Assembly (NCBI RefSeq): GCF_014287275.1
Contig: NZ_JACONZ010000001.1
Span: 1,114,783-1,178,782 of the forward strand
Reading direction: 5' to 3'
Origin: Anaerofilum hominis
GTDB taxonomy: Bacteria > Bacillota > Clostridia > Oscillospirales > Ruminococcaceae
DNA: 64,000 nt
Shown here: in pieces, positions 40,960 through 49,761 of the stretch
Numbering within the stretch: the first letter of the stretch is position 1
How the letters are laid out: each line of letters opens with the position of its first letter
Notes under the pieces: generated by a model
The model's database searches: none
Seen by the model: the letters and a program-made list of their open reading frames with translations, nothing else
What the model was told of the DNA's origin: nothing
Translations under genes and position numbers: made by a program

Positions 40960-41273
40960 GTCTCGTTTCCTCCATAAAACACACGGTCGATTTTTTGTTT
41001 GTATTCTTCCCACTCGGCGAGCGTCTCGTCCAGCCGCTGGCTGCCCGCCGGGGTGATCTTGTAATAGCGCCGGTTCCTGCCGGCAAACGCCTGGTCGTAG
41101 GTGGTCAGGCAGCCATCTTTCTGCAGCCGCCGCAGCACCGGGTAAAGGGTCGACTCGGAGACCTCCATCACGCTGCGCACATCCTGGGTGATCTTGTAGC
41201 CATAGGTCCCCTCCCGCGCGGCCACCGACAGCACAATGGCATCCAGCAGGGTGGAGCCGGTTATAAACGCCAT
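40956..41273 (-). CDS. PadR-family transcriptional regulator
   Basis: A 105-residue winged-helix protein: AIVLSVAAREGTYGYKITQD and STLYPVLRRLQKDGCLTTY match PadR, with a C-terminal dimerisation helix (LDETLAEWEEYKQKIDR). The ATG at 41273 lies 9 bp after AGAGG; a GTG three codons earlier sits in that site. First gene of the operon PadR-DUF1700-DUF4097-PspC-LiaF, behind a perfect promoter overlapped by a palindrome, so autoregulation is likely. Confidence 0.92.
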   Translation of the reverse strand: MAFITGSTLLDAIVLSVAAREGTYGYKITQDVRSVMEVSESTLYPVLRRLQKDGCLTTYDQAFAGRNRRYYKITPAGSQRLDETLAEWEEYKQKIDRVFYGGNET

Positions 41274-41308
41274 GCCATTCACCTCTGTCCTATGTTATAT
41301 CTTTGTCT

Positions 41309-41339
41309 ATATTATATTTTGTATAATATACTTTGTCAA
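41309..41339 (-). promoter_or_regulatory. Consensus promoter and PadR operator
   Basis: On the minus strand TTGACA (41339-41334), 17 bp, TATAAT (41316-41311), a perfect sigma-A promoter. The dyad ATATTATA-TTTTG-TATAATAT (41309-41329) covers the -10 and spacer, as expected for a repressor site. Confidence 0.85.
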
Positions 41340-41713
41340 TATAATATTAACAAAAATAATAATATTGCAAATTTCGCGGGGTCCTCTGCTCATTGAAACG
41401 AGGGAGCCGCCGGTTTTGTTTCATTATTTTAAAGTATTTGAGGAAAAGGGCCTTTAGAGCGTTCGGTGCCGCCGCGTCCTCTTCGCAGGACAGCAGGGAA
41501 AAGCGTTTTCGCGGGGAAAAATGCACAAAAAAAGGCGGCGTAAAGCCGCCTGCGCGGGCCGCCGCCGAACGCCGGGGAGCCTTTCCTCTCCCCCGCCGCG
41601 GGATGCGCGCCTCTGAATATCCTCCTGTCAAAAGGCCCCGGCACCCCTGCGCTTTTCCGCTGCCGGCAGAGACCGGCCGCCAGGGAAGCAGAGCTAAACG
41701 GGAGGGGGGGGGC

Positions 41714-42410
41714 TCTGTCAGGGCATTGAGGCAGAGGGCAAAGCGTCTGCCGCGAACACAGCGCTGGACAGGAGCATTCTTTCCCTGTCAGCACGCCGGG
41801 TATGCGGCAGCATGCCTGCCGCAGGCACGCCGCCGGGCGGGGAGCCTTTTTTCTCTGTCAGAGCGCCGGATAGGGGGACAGCATGACCTCCAGAGGCGCA
41901 CTTAAGCGGGGCTCCTTTTCCTTGTCAGAGTATCGGGTAAGGGGACAAGAGGTCCAGCGAGGGCACATCGCTGAATAAGAGCTCTTCATTCTCTGTCAGG
42001 GCATTGAGGTAGAGGGCAAGGCGTCCTCAACAGTACAGCGCTGGACGGGACATTTCTTCCCTGCCCCCTCGCTGGGTATGCGGCAGCATGCCTGCCGCAG
42101 GCACGCCGCCGGGCGGAATCTCTTTTTTCCGTCGGAGCGTCAGGGAGGGGGACAAGACACCCGCTAGAGGCAAAGCGCCGGACGGGAGCCTTTCTTCCCT
42201 GTCAGTACGCCGGGTATGCAGCAACACGCCTGCCGCAGGCACGCCGCCGGGCGGGAGCCTTTTTTCCGGTCAGAGCGTCTGGCAGGGTACAAGGCGTCTG
42301 CCGCGAACACAGCGCTGGACGGGGGCTGTTCTTCTCGGCTCCACATCAGGTATGCGGCAACGCGTCCCCCGGGCGCGCGCCGCCGGGCGAACGCTTTTCC
42401 GCTGACGGCG
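41714..42410. repeat. Ten degenerate tandem units of about 68 bp
   Basis: Each unit ends in TTCYCTGTCAG or a variant; unit ends fall near 41720, 41791, 41861, 41928, 41999, 42067, 42135, 42205, 42273 and 42340 (spacing 67-71 bp). Well-kept units contain GGGTATGCGGCAGCATGCC, TGCCGCAGGCACGCCGCCGG and GCGGGAGCCTTTTTT. Periods are not multiples of three, so a protein repeat is unlikely. Gene-free; a GGGGGGCGGCGCAA/TTGCGCCGCCCCCC hairpin at about 42414-42443 follows. Confidence 0.8.
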
Positions 42411-42483
42411 ACGGGGGGGCGGCGCAATTTGCGCCGCCCCCCCCCCGGTTCTGATCTGAAACGTCCTTGCCGGACTGAGTTTC

Positions 42484-42906
42484 CTACTCCTTAAAAGCCC
42501 ACAGCCGCTGGCCCAGATAGTTCATGCCGGTAAAGATCACCTGCGCCACCAGCATGGCGATGCGGGTCACCCACTCGACGCTGATGGGCCAGGCAAAGGC
42601 GGCCACCACCCACGGCACCAGAACATCCGACAGCCCGAAGCTGACCAGATAGCAGACCGCGATGACCACCGTGAAGCGGACGGCGCTCTGCAGCAGCGGG
42701 GCTTTGCTCTGAAAAGAATATCTGCGGTTGAAGATAAAACTGAACACACTGCACACCGTGAACATCAGCGCCGTGGAGCCCCAGTAGCCCAGCGCCCCCA
42801 GCAGCAGCTGGCTGCCCACCATCGAGACCAGCGTGTTCAGCCCGCCGATGATAAGAAAGATCAGCAGGCTGCGGTCCCAAAAGAAAGAAAACAGTTTTTT
42901 GAACAC
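42484..42906 (-). CDS. GtrA-family membrane protein
   Basis: A 140-residue protein with four membrane helices and the GtrA signature at the N-terminus (FLIIGGLNTLVSMVGSQLLL) and FIFNRRYSFQ between helices 2 and 3. GtrA proteins are implicated in flipping polyprenyl-linked sugars or in exopolysaccharide and teichoic acid glycosylation. The GTG start at 42906 follows the cyclophilin TAA directly, so it depends on translational coupling. Confidence 0.88.
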   Translation of the reverse strand: MFKKLFSFFWDRSLLIFLIIGGLNTLVSMVGSQLLLGALGYWGSTALMFTVCSVFSFIFNRRYSFQSKAPLLQSAVRFTVVIAVCYLVSFGLSDVLVPWVVAAFAWPISVEWVTRIAMLVAQVIFTGMNYLGQRLWAFKE

Positions 42907-43380
42907 TTACTCCACGACCTTTACGCTCTTCATGACCTGGGGCTTTTCGGGCTTGTCCGACCAGCCGGTGGGGACGGCGGCGATCTCGTCCACCACGTCC
43001 ATGCCCTCTACCACGCGCCCAAAGGCCGCGTAGTCGCCGTCCAGATGCGGCGCGTCGGCGTGCATGATGAAAAACTGGCTGCCCGCCGAGTTGGGGTTGG
43101 CGCTGCGCGCCATAGAGATGACCCCGCGCTGATGCCGAATGGGGTTGGGGTGGCCGTTGGAGGCAAACTCGCCCACGATGCCGTACCCCGGCCCGCCGGT
43201 GCCGGTGCCCAGCGGGCAGCCGCCCTGGATCATAAAGCCCGGGATGATGCGATGAAAGCCCAGCCCGTCGTAAAAGCCCTCTTTTACCAGCTTGAGAAAG
43301 TTCTCCACCGTTTTGGGCGCCGCGGCGGCGTCCAGCTCCAGCTTGATCTGTTTTCCGTTTTCCATTGTGATAACGACCAT
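42907..43380 (-). CDS. ppiB: Cyclophilin-type peptidyl-prolyl cis-trans isomerase
   Basis: A 157-residue cytosolic cyclophilin. Catalytic and binding residues in GFHRIIPGFMIQGG (Arg near residue 43), ISMARSANPNSAGSQFFIMH (about 86-105) and FGRVVEGMDVVDEI. It catalyses proline isomerisation in protein folding. The ATG at 43380 has GAGGACAAGCAA upstream; the longer open frame has no homology. Immediately followed by gtrA. Confidence 0.93.
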   Translation of the reverse strand: MVVITMENGKQIKLELDAAAAPKTVENFLKLVKEGFYDGLGFHRIIPGFMIQGGCPLGTGTGGPGYGIVGEFASNGHPNPIRHQRGVISMARSANPNSAGSQFFIMHADAPHLDGDYAAFGRVVEGMDVVDEIAAVPTGWSDKPEKPQVMKSVKVVE

Positions 43381-43589
43381 TTGCTTGTCCTCTTTTCTGT
43401 TTTGTCCGGGCCGGGTCAGGCAGTCTGCCCGTGCCCGGCTGTGATTTTGGATGAACTGCGGGCCGCACCGCCCCGGCCGTGCGGTTTGTTTTGAGGCCGC
43501 CAGGGCGCGGCGGACAGGGCCCAAAAGCGCTTTTCCGCCCGTGCGGGGGGAACTGTTCCGCACCGCGCGCACTGCCCGGCTGAGGGAGC

Positions 43590-44384
43590 TTACTCCCGCG
43601 GCCCCGGCGCCCCCTCTGGCTGCCGGTTGCGCAGGTAGTAATGATACAGGCCGTCCAGCAGCAGATCGGGCTCATAGAGGATGTTGTGACGGCAGCAGGC
43701 CACGATCTTGCGGGCCGCGCCGCCGGTGGCCACCACTGTCTGCACGCCGCCCAGCTCTTCCGCAAAGCGGTCGATCATACCGTCCAGCATCGAAGCGTTG
43801 CCGTAGACCGCGCCGCTTTTCATGCTGTCGGCGGTGTTGCGGCCGATGGCGGCGGGCGGGGCCTCCAGCGAGATGCCGTGCAGCTGGCTGGTGCGCATTT
43901 TCAGGGCGTCCTGCGAGATGTACACCCCCGGCATGATGGCCACGCCGCACACCGCGCCGCGCGCGTCCATGGCGGTGATGGTGGTGGCGGTGCCCATGTC
44001 GATGATGACGCAGGGCATAGGATAGCGGGCCTTGGCCGCAATGGCGCTGGAGAGGATGTCCGCGCCCAGTTCAGCGGGGTTGTCGATGTCGATCTCGACC
44101 CCGGTGTTGCCGCCGGTGGTCAGCATCAGCGCGTGCACCGGCACGATGCGCCGCAGCGCCCCCGCCACCAGCGAGGTGATGCCGGGCACCACCGACGAGA
44201 TCACCACGTCGGTGATGCGAGACTTGTCCACCGCATAGAGGTGGAGCAGCCCGCGGATCTCCACCGCGAACTGGTCCGCCTCCAGCTTGCGCTCGGTGGC
44301 GAAGCGGGTGGAAAAGCTGAGCCTGCCGTCCTCGTAGCCGCCCAGCACGATGTTGGAGTTGCCGATATCCACTGTCAGTACCAT
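43590..44384 (-). CDS. coaX: Type III pantothenate kinase
   Basis: A 264-residue kinase making 4'-phosphopantothenate in coenzyme A synthesis. ASKHA-fold motifs: DIGNSNIVLG (residues 6-15), ELGADILSS (about 106-114, normally GADR), IIDMGTATTITAMD (about 126-139), IMPGVYISQDAL and ATGGAARKI. The Arg of GADR is Ile here, although the preceding Asp is kept. GGGGAAAAAC precedes the ATG. Lies between the flavin reductase and cyclophilin genes on the same strand. Confidence 0.9.
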   Translation of the reverse strand: MVLTVDIGNSNIVLGGYEDGRLSFSTRFATERKLEADQFAVEIRGLLHLYAVDKSRITDVVISSVVPGITSLVAGALRRIVPVHALMLTTGGNTGVEIDIDNPAELGADILSSAIAAKARYPMPCVIIDMGTATTITAMDARGAVCGVAIMPGVYISQDALKMRTSQLHGISLEAPPAAIGRNTADSMKSGAVYGNASMLDGMIDRFAEELGGVQTVVATGGAARKIVACCRHNILYEPDLLLDGLYHYYLRNRQPEGAPGPRE

Positions 44385-44433
44385 ATGTTTTTCCCCGATC
44401 CTGGGGCCCGTCCGCGCCAGCGGGCGCGGGGCC

Positions 44434-44955
44434 CTATTTCTTTTTCAGCGCCTTGACGATCTCGCCGATATACATGCGGTGATAGTCCTTTTCCGGATAG
44501 CAGCGGGCGTCCGCCTCGGCGTCCAGAAAACAGTCTCCCCTGAGATCGTCCCGGTAGCTCTTTTTGCAGATCAGCACCAGGCGCGCCTGCTCAAAATAGG
44601 GCACGCCGTCCTCATAGGCGGTGGTCAGCCCCGCTTTGGCGATCTTGTCCTCGTCCCGCCCGCTGGCAGTGCCGAGATAGGAGAGCCCGGTGCGGAAACC
44701 GTCCTCAAAAAAGCAGAGCGAATAGGCCTGCTCCCGCTCGATGAATTCACGGGTATAGCGCTGCGGCCGCACAAAGATAAACGAGACCGGCTTGTTCCAC
44801 AGGATGCCCACCCCGCCCCAGGAAGCGGTCATGGTGTTGCACTTTTCTTCGTCCCCCGCCGTGATCAGCATCCAGTCGCTGCCGATGAGCTTGAACGGGT
44901 TATCTGCGATCTCCTTTGGTGCAATTTCGATAAAAGCCAACCTGATTCCCCCCAT
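44434..44955 (-). CDS. Flavin reductase-like (FMN-binding split barrel) protein
   Basis: A 173-residue protein of the flavin reductase/DIM6 group: KLIGSDWMLITAGDEEKCNT and MTASWGGVGILWNKPVSFIF form the FMN-binding start, followed by RPQRYTREFIEREQAYSLCF. Such proteins in Clostridia bind FMN and may reduce flavins or act as small oxidoreductases. The start at 44955 fits the family; an upstream TATAAT on the minus strand (about 45037) is a plausible -10. A stable hairpin (GGGCCCC arms, 44401-44435) separates it from coaX. Confidence 0.85.
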   Translation of the reverse strand: MGGIRLAFIEIAPKEIADNPFKLIGSDWMLITAGDEEKCNTMTASWGGVGILWNKPVSFIFVRPQRYTREFIEREQAYSLCFFEDGFRTGLSYLGTASGRDEDKIAKAGLTTAYEDGVPYFEQARLVLICKKSYRDDLRGDCFLDAEADARCYPEKDYHRMYIGEIVKALKKK

Positions 44956-45320
44956 CGCGCCCGCAGGCCGGGCGCGTAATTTGCCGCCCGCCGCCCGCCC
45001 CGCGCCCTGCCGCGCGGAGCAAAAAACGGGTATACCCTATTATACACGAAGCCCGCTTTAAAAAGTAGTGGGATAACCAATTTTTTATGAACTTCTTCTT
45101 CGCTGCTGATGCGGCGATCAGAGCGAACCGGCAAAAAAATGATCTGTTTGAACCGCTGCAGCCGGGGGACCGGCCCTGCGCCGGAAGCCTGTCCCCCTGC
45201 AAAAAACACGGCACGTTTTAAAAATAACTTTATCTGTCTTCAAATATGGGGAAGAGCACGGGATATGCACTTTAAAAGAACTTAACCGCACTTAAACTTT
45301 TCAAAAAATTCACATTTTTA
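44956..45320. other. Gene-free divergent intergenic region
   Basis: Contains the promoter of the flavin reductase (minus) and an AT-rich approach to the LTA synthase promoter (plus). No gene seen. Confidence 0.4.
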
Positions 45321-45349
45321 TTGCATTTGTTTCAAAATCATTGTATATT
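45321..45349 (+). promoter_or_regulatory. Promoter of the LTA-synthase-like gene
   Basis: TTGCAT (45321-45326), 17 bp, TATATT (45344-45349), followed by AAAGGAG (about 45379-45385) and ATG 45398. Confidence 0.65.
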
Positions 45350-45397
45350 TTTCTTAAAATCAAGGGTGCTAAAGGACCAAAGGAGTTACAAAATATC

Positions 45398-47836
45398 ATG
45401 TTGCGTGAAAAAAAGGGGATCTTTTCAAAACATATCCCTGCGTGGGCTCCTAAAGCACTAAAATGCCTGTTTATTGTCTCTGTCCTGGCGGCTGCCCTGC
45501 TGCACCTAAAATTTTTTCTGGTGGACACTTACAGTACAGTGAATTTTATTCCCACAAACTATTCAAACTCTATTCTGGCCGATTCCCCTGTCAGCATTCG
45601 CTTTACCTCTTCCTATTCCGGCCTCAAATCGATCCTGCTGCGCTTTGTACCCAACAGCGACGCTTCGGCAAATACCCCGTTGACTTTCACGCTTCTGGAT
45701 AAAAAAGACGCTGTACTGCAGCGTTTTGTCTTATCGGCAGACGAGGTCGCCGCCGCCCCCGAAAATATTTCTCTTACGGTGGGACCAAAGCTTGCACGCG
45801 GCAAGGCCTATACGCTGCTCATCGAAAGCGAGGCATCCGCCGACACCGCCGCCTATCGGCTTTCTATCGGCACCGCTGTCCGCACCGACGTACAGGAATG
45901 GTTTTGGGGAGATAATCGGGAGACGGATCTCCCTGATGTACAGTTTCTCTATCACCATATCAGCTCCTTTTACACGCTGATATTTGTTTCTTGTGTCCTC
46001 TTTTCCTTTTTGGCGGTTTTTCTGCCCGGTCTGCGTTCTGAAAAAGCAAAGCTGGCTTATCATGCAGCGGTGCTTCTGGGCGCGCCGCTGCCTCTGCTTT
46101 ATACCACTGAACTTTTAAATATGGGCACCATACTTCAACTGCCGTTCAGCGTGGTCATGGCGAATTATTTGATCCTACTGTTGATTTTAACCTTATTTTA
46201 TATTTTGACGAATCGCTTTTCTCTAGCTGTAACTCTAGGCAGTGCGCTCATCCTCATTGGCGCCACAGCGAATCACTTTACGTTGCGGTTCCGTCAAAGC
46301 ACCGTGCTTCCCTCTGATCTCTACGGCCTACGCACGGCGATCGACGTGATGCCGGGCTATCAGTTTTCTCTCAGTCCCGGCCTTTTGATCGCCTGCGCCG
46401 TCTTTGTCTTTCTGCTCTGCCTGTCTCTGCGGGACCCGGTTGCAGTGCGGGGGTGGAAGTTCCGGATCTTGTCGGCAACCCTCACCGCAGCTTTCGCTCT
46501 TGGCTTGTGGGGTCTGGTCTCCACTCCCTCACTCTATCAAAAATTGGGTGCTTCGCTGGACAACTTCCGTCAAACTCCACAATCCAAAATCAACGGTTTT
46601 TATCTCAATTTTTCCATTAATCTTCCTTTTTTGATCTCCTCCCCGCCAAAAGGATACGATACAAAAAGTCTGGAAACACTCATCCCTGACCCGGATCCCG
46701 ACACTTCTGCCTCAGGCCCTTTTCCTCATTTAATCGCAGTGATGAACGAGTCGTTTGCAGATCTCTCGATCGCCGGGGAGCTGCACACCAATGAAGACCC
46801 TCTGCCCTTTCTTCACAGTTTGGCAGAAGACAGCGCTCTTTCGGCCTATGTGGGCGACCTGATCGTCCCGGTCTACGGCGGCGGTACCAGTTGTACGGAA
46901 TTTGAATTTCTCACGGGCTACTCCCTTGCTTTCTGTAATTCCTCGGGTGCTCCCTATGGGCAATATCTGAACCGTGAGATCCCCGCGTTGCCCTGGCAGC
47001 TGAACGAGCTTGGCTATTACACCATAGGGCTTCACCCCGCGCCAGGCCACAACTGGAATCGAAATTCCGCTTATCCGCGTATGGGCTTCGACGAGACCTG
47101 GTTTGAAGAAGATGGTCTCACCTCTAACAACTCTATCCGCGGCTTCATGTCCGATAGCGATACATATGAAAAGGTTCTGGAGCTGTTCGGGCAACACAAA
47201 AAAGAGGGACCGGTTTTTCTTTTCGCCGTCACCATCCAGAACCATGGCGGCTATGACAATCCTTACTTTGAAAACTCTATGACCGTCCGGGAAAAGGAGC
47301 AGGAGTTTTCGCTGGCAGAGCAATATTTTTCCCTGCTCAAGCTCTCCGATTCCGCCTTGAAAGAGCTGATGGAGGCGCTCTCACAGGAAGAAGAGCCCGT
47401 GCTGCTCGTGGTGTTCGGCGATCATTGGGGAGCTTTGGAAGACGGCTATCTTGAGACCGTCTTCGGCAAACCTCTAGATCAGCTCTCGGAAGAGCAAGAT
47501 CTTCTCCGCTACCAAACACCGGTCGTTATCTGGTCAAACTATGGGCTGGATCTCTCTGGATTGCCTGATACTCTTAGTACAAATTATCTCTCCTGTACGA
47601 TCAAACAGGCCGCCGGTCTTCCTCTAACGCCGTTTGAACGGTTTGCTCTCTCCGCACAAAAGACCTGGCCGGTCATCTCCACCCATGGCGCGATCAGCGC
47701 GGAAGGGACTTTTGTTCAGCAGATGCCTGAGGATGATCCTCTGCTCGCCTCTTATTCCTATTTACAGTACAACGGACTGTCGGACCACAGACATCTTCAA
47801 AAAGATCTTTTTCTCCCCATGCTTTTCGAGGGATAA
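45398..47836 (+). CDS. LTA synthase/phosphoglycerol transferase family protein (sulfatase fold)
   Basis: An 812-residue membrane enzyme. One N-terminal helix (residues about 20-42), an extracytoplasmic domain of about 150 residues with beta character, six or so helices (about 190-400) and a C-terminal sulfatase-fold domain from about 440 with MNESFADLSI, the nucleophile region YGGGTSCTEFEFLTG (about 490), HPAPGHNWNRNSAYPRMGFD, VTIQNHGGYD and VVFGDHWGAL with metal-binding Asp-His. The family transfers glycerol-phosphate or similar groups onto lipid or glycan acceptors outside the cell. ATG 45398 follows AAAGGAG. GC and codon use are distinctly lower than in neighbours, suggesting transfer. Confidence 0.88.
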   Translation: MLREKKGIFSKHIPAWAPKALKCLFIVSVLAAALLHLKFFLVDTYSTVNFIPTNYSNSILADSPVSIRFTSSYSGLKSILLRFVPNSDASANTPLTFTLLDKKDAVLQRFVLSADEVAAAPENISLTVGPKLARGKAYTLLIESEASADTAAYRLSIGTAVRTDVQEWFWGDNRETDLPDVQFLYHHISSFYTLIFVSCVLFSFLAVFLPGLRSEKAKLAYHAAVLLGAPLPLLYTTELLNMGTILQLPFSVVMANYLILLLILTLFYILTNRFSLAVTLGSALILIGATANHFTLRFRQSTVLPSDLYGLRTAIDVMPGYQFSLSPGLLIACAVFVFLLCLSLRDPVAVRGWKFRILSATLTAAFALGLWGLVSTPSLYQKLGASLDNFRQTPQSKINGFYLNFSINLPFLISSPPKGYDTKSLETLIPDPDPDTSASGPFPHLIAVMNESFADLSIAGELHTNEDPLPFLHSLAEDSALSAYVGDLIVPVYGGGTSCTEFEFLTGYSLAFCNSSGAPYGQYLNREIPALPWQLNELGYYTIGLHPAPGHNWNRNSAYPRMGFDETWFEEDGLTSNNSIRGFMSDSDTYEKVLELFGQHKKEGPVFLFAVTIQNHGGYDNPYFENSMTVREKEQEFSLAEQYFSLLKLSDSALKELMEALSQEEEPVLLVVFGDHWGALEDGYLETVFGKPLDQLSEEQDLLRYQTPVVIWSNYGLDLSGLPDTLSTNYLSCTIKQAAGLPLTPFERFALSAQKTWPVISTHGAISAEGTFVQQMPEDDPLLASYSYLQYNGLSDHRHLQKDLFLPMLFEG

Positions 47837-47869
47837 AAAAGGCCTGATCGTCTTTTTCCCTCTTTCAAC

Positions 47870-47908
47870 AAAGCGGCCGGCGCACCTTCCTGTGCCGGCC
47901 GCTTTGTT
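47870..47908. terminator. Bidirectional terminator
   Basis: AAAGCGGCCGGCGCA and TGTGCCGGCCGCTTT pair with one G-U or mismatch, between two convergent genes. Confidence 0.85.
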
Positions 47909-47970
47909 ATGGTAAGCCGGGCCGCTTCGGGCAAGGGATAAGCGCCCCTGGTGCGGCCGACAGGATCTCT

Positions 47971-48873
47971 CTACCCCTCCAGCGCGGCGGGCTGGGTGCC
48001 GAAATAGCGGCAGATGGCGCGGTAATAGCTCTGGGCGGCCAGGCGGCAGCCCTTGTCGCTGCCGAATGCCTGTGCATCGGCGGCATTGGTGACAAAGCAC
48101 TGCTCCGCCAGCACGGCCGGGCAGCCCGCGCCCTCCAGCACGCCGAAGCTTTTTTCGGTGTAAACGGCATCGTCGGACGACTCGCGGATCACCTTTTCAT
48201 ATCCTCCGCTGCCGTCGGAAAAGTAATAGGCGTATTTGATCCCGTTTTCGCCCCGCAGCTGCGCCCCGGCGGCGGACATCTCCTCCACCAGCAGCCCGGC
48301 AAACCGCAGGCTGTCCTCGTGGCGCCCGCGGCCCGGCGGCAGCGGATAACACTCAAATCCCTGCGCCTGCCCGCTCTGCTCCGAGTTGCCGTGCACCGAC
48401 AGCAGCAGGTCCGCGCTGCGCCGGCGCGCCGCGGCGGCGCGGGCGTTCACATCCTTGCCCTCGCCATACTGCCGGCAGAGCACCGGCGTGTAGTTCTCGT
48501 CTGCCTCCAGCAGCGCTTCCAGATAGCGCACCGTGGTCTCGGTGAGCGCCGTTTCGGCGACGATGCCGTTCGCCCCGGGGTCGCTGCCGCCATGCCCCGC
48601 GTCCAACGCCACCACGTAGTGGCGCGGCAGCAGGCTGCGCAGCGCCAGCCCCCCGACCAGACAGAGCAGCCCCACGGCGAACAGCGTCAGCGCGATGCGG
48701 CGGCCCCGTCTGCGCCTTTTCCGCCGCCGTGCCGTCCGCCCTCTGCCGGCGCGGGCAGGGGGGCCGCCTGCGCCGGGGCGCGCCGCCGCATGGGCGGCCC
48801 GGCCCCCGGGTGCGGGGCCGCCCGCCTGCCGGTAGACCCTCTTTTTGCCGTATAAATTTTCCTGTGCTGCCAT
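47971..48873 (-). CDS. N-acetylmuramoyl-L-alanine amidase (Amidase_3)
   Basis: A 300-residue protein: a basic cytosolic N-terminus rich in Arg/Gly/Ala, one membrane helix (about residues 60-80) and an Amidase_3 domain with zinc ligands in VVALDAGHGGSDPG (His), the early Glu (about 107), SVHGNSEQSG (His) and the catalytic Glu in VLAEQCFVTNAAD. It cleaves the bond between muramic acid and L-alanine in peptidoglycan. The ATG at 48873 follows GGGAGGATGAC. It is anchored by the N-terminal helix rather than secreted. CwlD-like proteins of spore formers look similar, so a role in spore cortex is possible. Confidence 0.9.
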   Translation of the reverse strand: MAAQENLYGKKRVYRQAGGPAPGGRAAHAAARPGAGGPPARAGRGRTARRRKRRRRGRRIALTLFAVGLLCLVGGLALRSLLPRHYVVALDAGHGGSDPGANGIVAETALTETTVRYLEALLEADENYTPVLCRQYGEGKDVNARAAAARRRSADLLLSVHGNSEQSGQAQGFECYPLPPGRGRHEDSLRFAGLLVEEMSAAGAQLRGENGIKYAYYFSDGSGGYEKVIRESSDDAVYTEKSFGVLEGAGCPAVLAEQCFVTNAADAQAFGSDKGCRLAAQSYYRAICRYFGTQPAALEG

Positions 48874-49094
48874 GTCATCCTCCCGCGCCGTGTTTTTTTT
48901 GTTCCCCTGCCGGGAAGACGCCGCCCGCTCGGCAGCGGGGCGATCGGCCCCGCTGCGCTTTCGCTTTGACTGTTTTCTATCATACAGCACAATACTTAAC
49001 AAAACCTAAATTTTCTCCAATTTTTTACGAAAAAATCGCAGATCTTGGGACGCGCGCCCCCAGCGCTTTTGCTTTGCGCCGTGCGGCCCCAAAG

Positions 49095-49122
49095 AAAAAG
49101 GGGCGGCCAAGCTGCCGCCCCC
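49095..49122 (-). terminator. Terminator of the flavodoxin gene
   Basis: GGGGCGGCAGCTTGGCCGCC followed by CC and T5 on the minus strand; stem GGGGCGGC with GCCGCCCC. Confidence 0.75.
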
Positions 49123-49129
49123 GGTCTCT

Positions 49130-49714
49130 TTATTCCCGATACAGCCCCCGGCCGAATTCATACGCCTCTTTCAAATGGCCCGTAGCGCCGATCTGCGGGC
49201 CGTCCGCCGTGCCGCCGCATCCGCCGGCCAGCACCATGCCCCTGTCCCGGAACCCGATATAGTTCACCAGTGCAAACTGGTAGTAAGACACGGCCTGCTC
49301 AAAGGTCCAGAAAAAATCGTCCGCCGAAGTCATCAGCAGCGCCGCATCCTTGACGGGGTATTGCTCATATCTGCCGCGGGGCGGGGCGGCGTTCTCTTTT
49401 GCCAGGCAGTAAAAGCGCTCGATGAACGCTTTCAGCCGCGAAGAGATGGTCCAAAAATAAAGCGGGGAGGCAAACGCGATCAGATCCGCCGCCAAAATGT
49501 GCGGGATCAGGCTGTTGAAATCATCTTTCTGCACGCAGGGTTTTCCCCTGCGGCAGGCATTGCAGCCGATGCAGCCGCGGACCTCTTTGTCCAAAAGGGA
49601 GACAATCTCCACCCTGTGCCCGGCGGCCCGCGCGCCCTCCGCAAACGCCTCGGCCAGCTGCGCGGTATTGCCCCGCGGCCTGCCGCCGCCGAGGACGACC
49701 AGAATATTTTTCAT
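49130..49714 (-). CDS. Flavodoxin-family NAD(P)H-dependent oxidoreductase
   Basis: A 194-residue FMN protein: FMN phosphate loop LGGGRPRGNTAQLAEAF (residues about 8-24), a CIGCNACRRGKPC cysteine cluster (about 48-60) as in iron-sulfur flavoproteins, and ASPLYFWTISSRLKAFIERF (about 80-99), all typical of the NADPH-dependent FMN reductase/ISF family. Probably an electron-transfer or quinone/azo reductase-like enzyme. GGAGGGGAAG precedes the ATG. It follows the amino-acid ABC genes on the same strand, 47 bp after the ATPase stop. Confidence 0.9.
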   Translation of the reverse strand: MKNILVVLGGGRPRGNTAQLAEAFAEGARAAGHRVEIVSLLDKEVRGCIGCNACRRGKPCVQKDDFNSLIPHILAADLIAFASPLYFWTISSRLKAFIERFYCLAKENAAPPRGRYEQYPVKDAALLMTSADDFFWTFEQAVSYYQFALVNYIGFRDRGMVLAGGCGGTADGPQIGATGHLKEAYEFGRGLYRE

Positions 49715-49761
49715 CTTCCCCTCCTTTCCGCACGCTGAAAAAAGCGATAACGCGCCGCGCC

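Noticed and set aside
42027..42427. Short Cys/Arg-rich frames in the 68-bp tandem repeats
   Set aside because: Unit spacing varies between 67 and 71 bp, so the frame is not kept from unit to unit.
43641..44456. 271-codon plus-strand frame over coaX
   Set aside because: Antisense shadow; the minus frame has all CoaX motifs.
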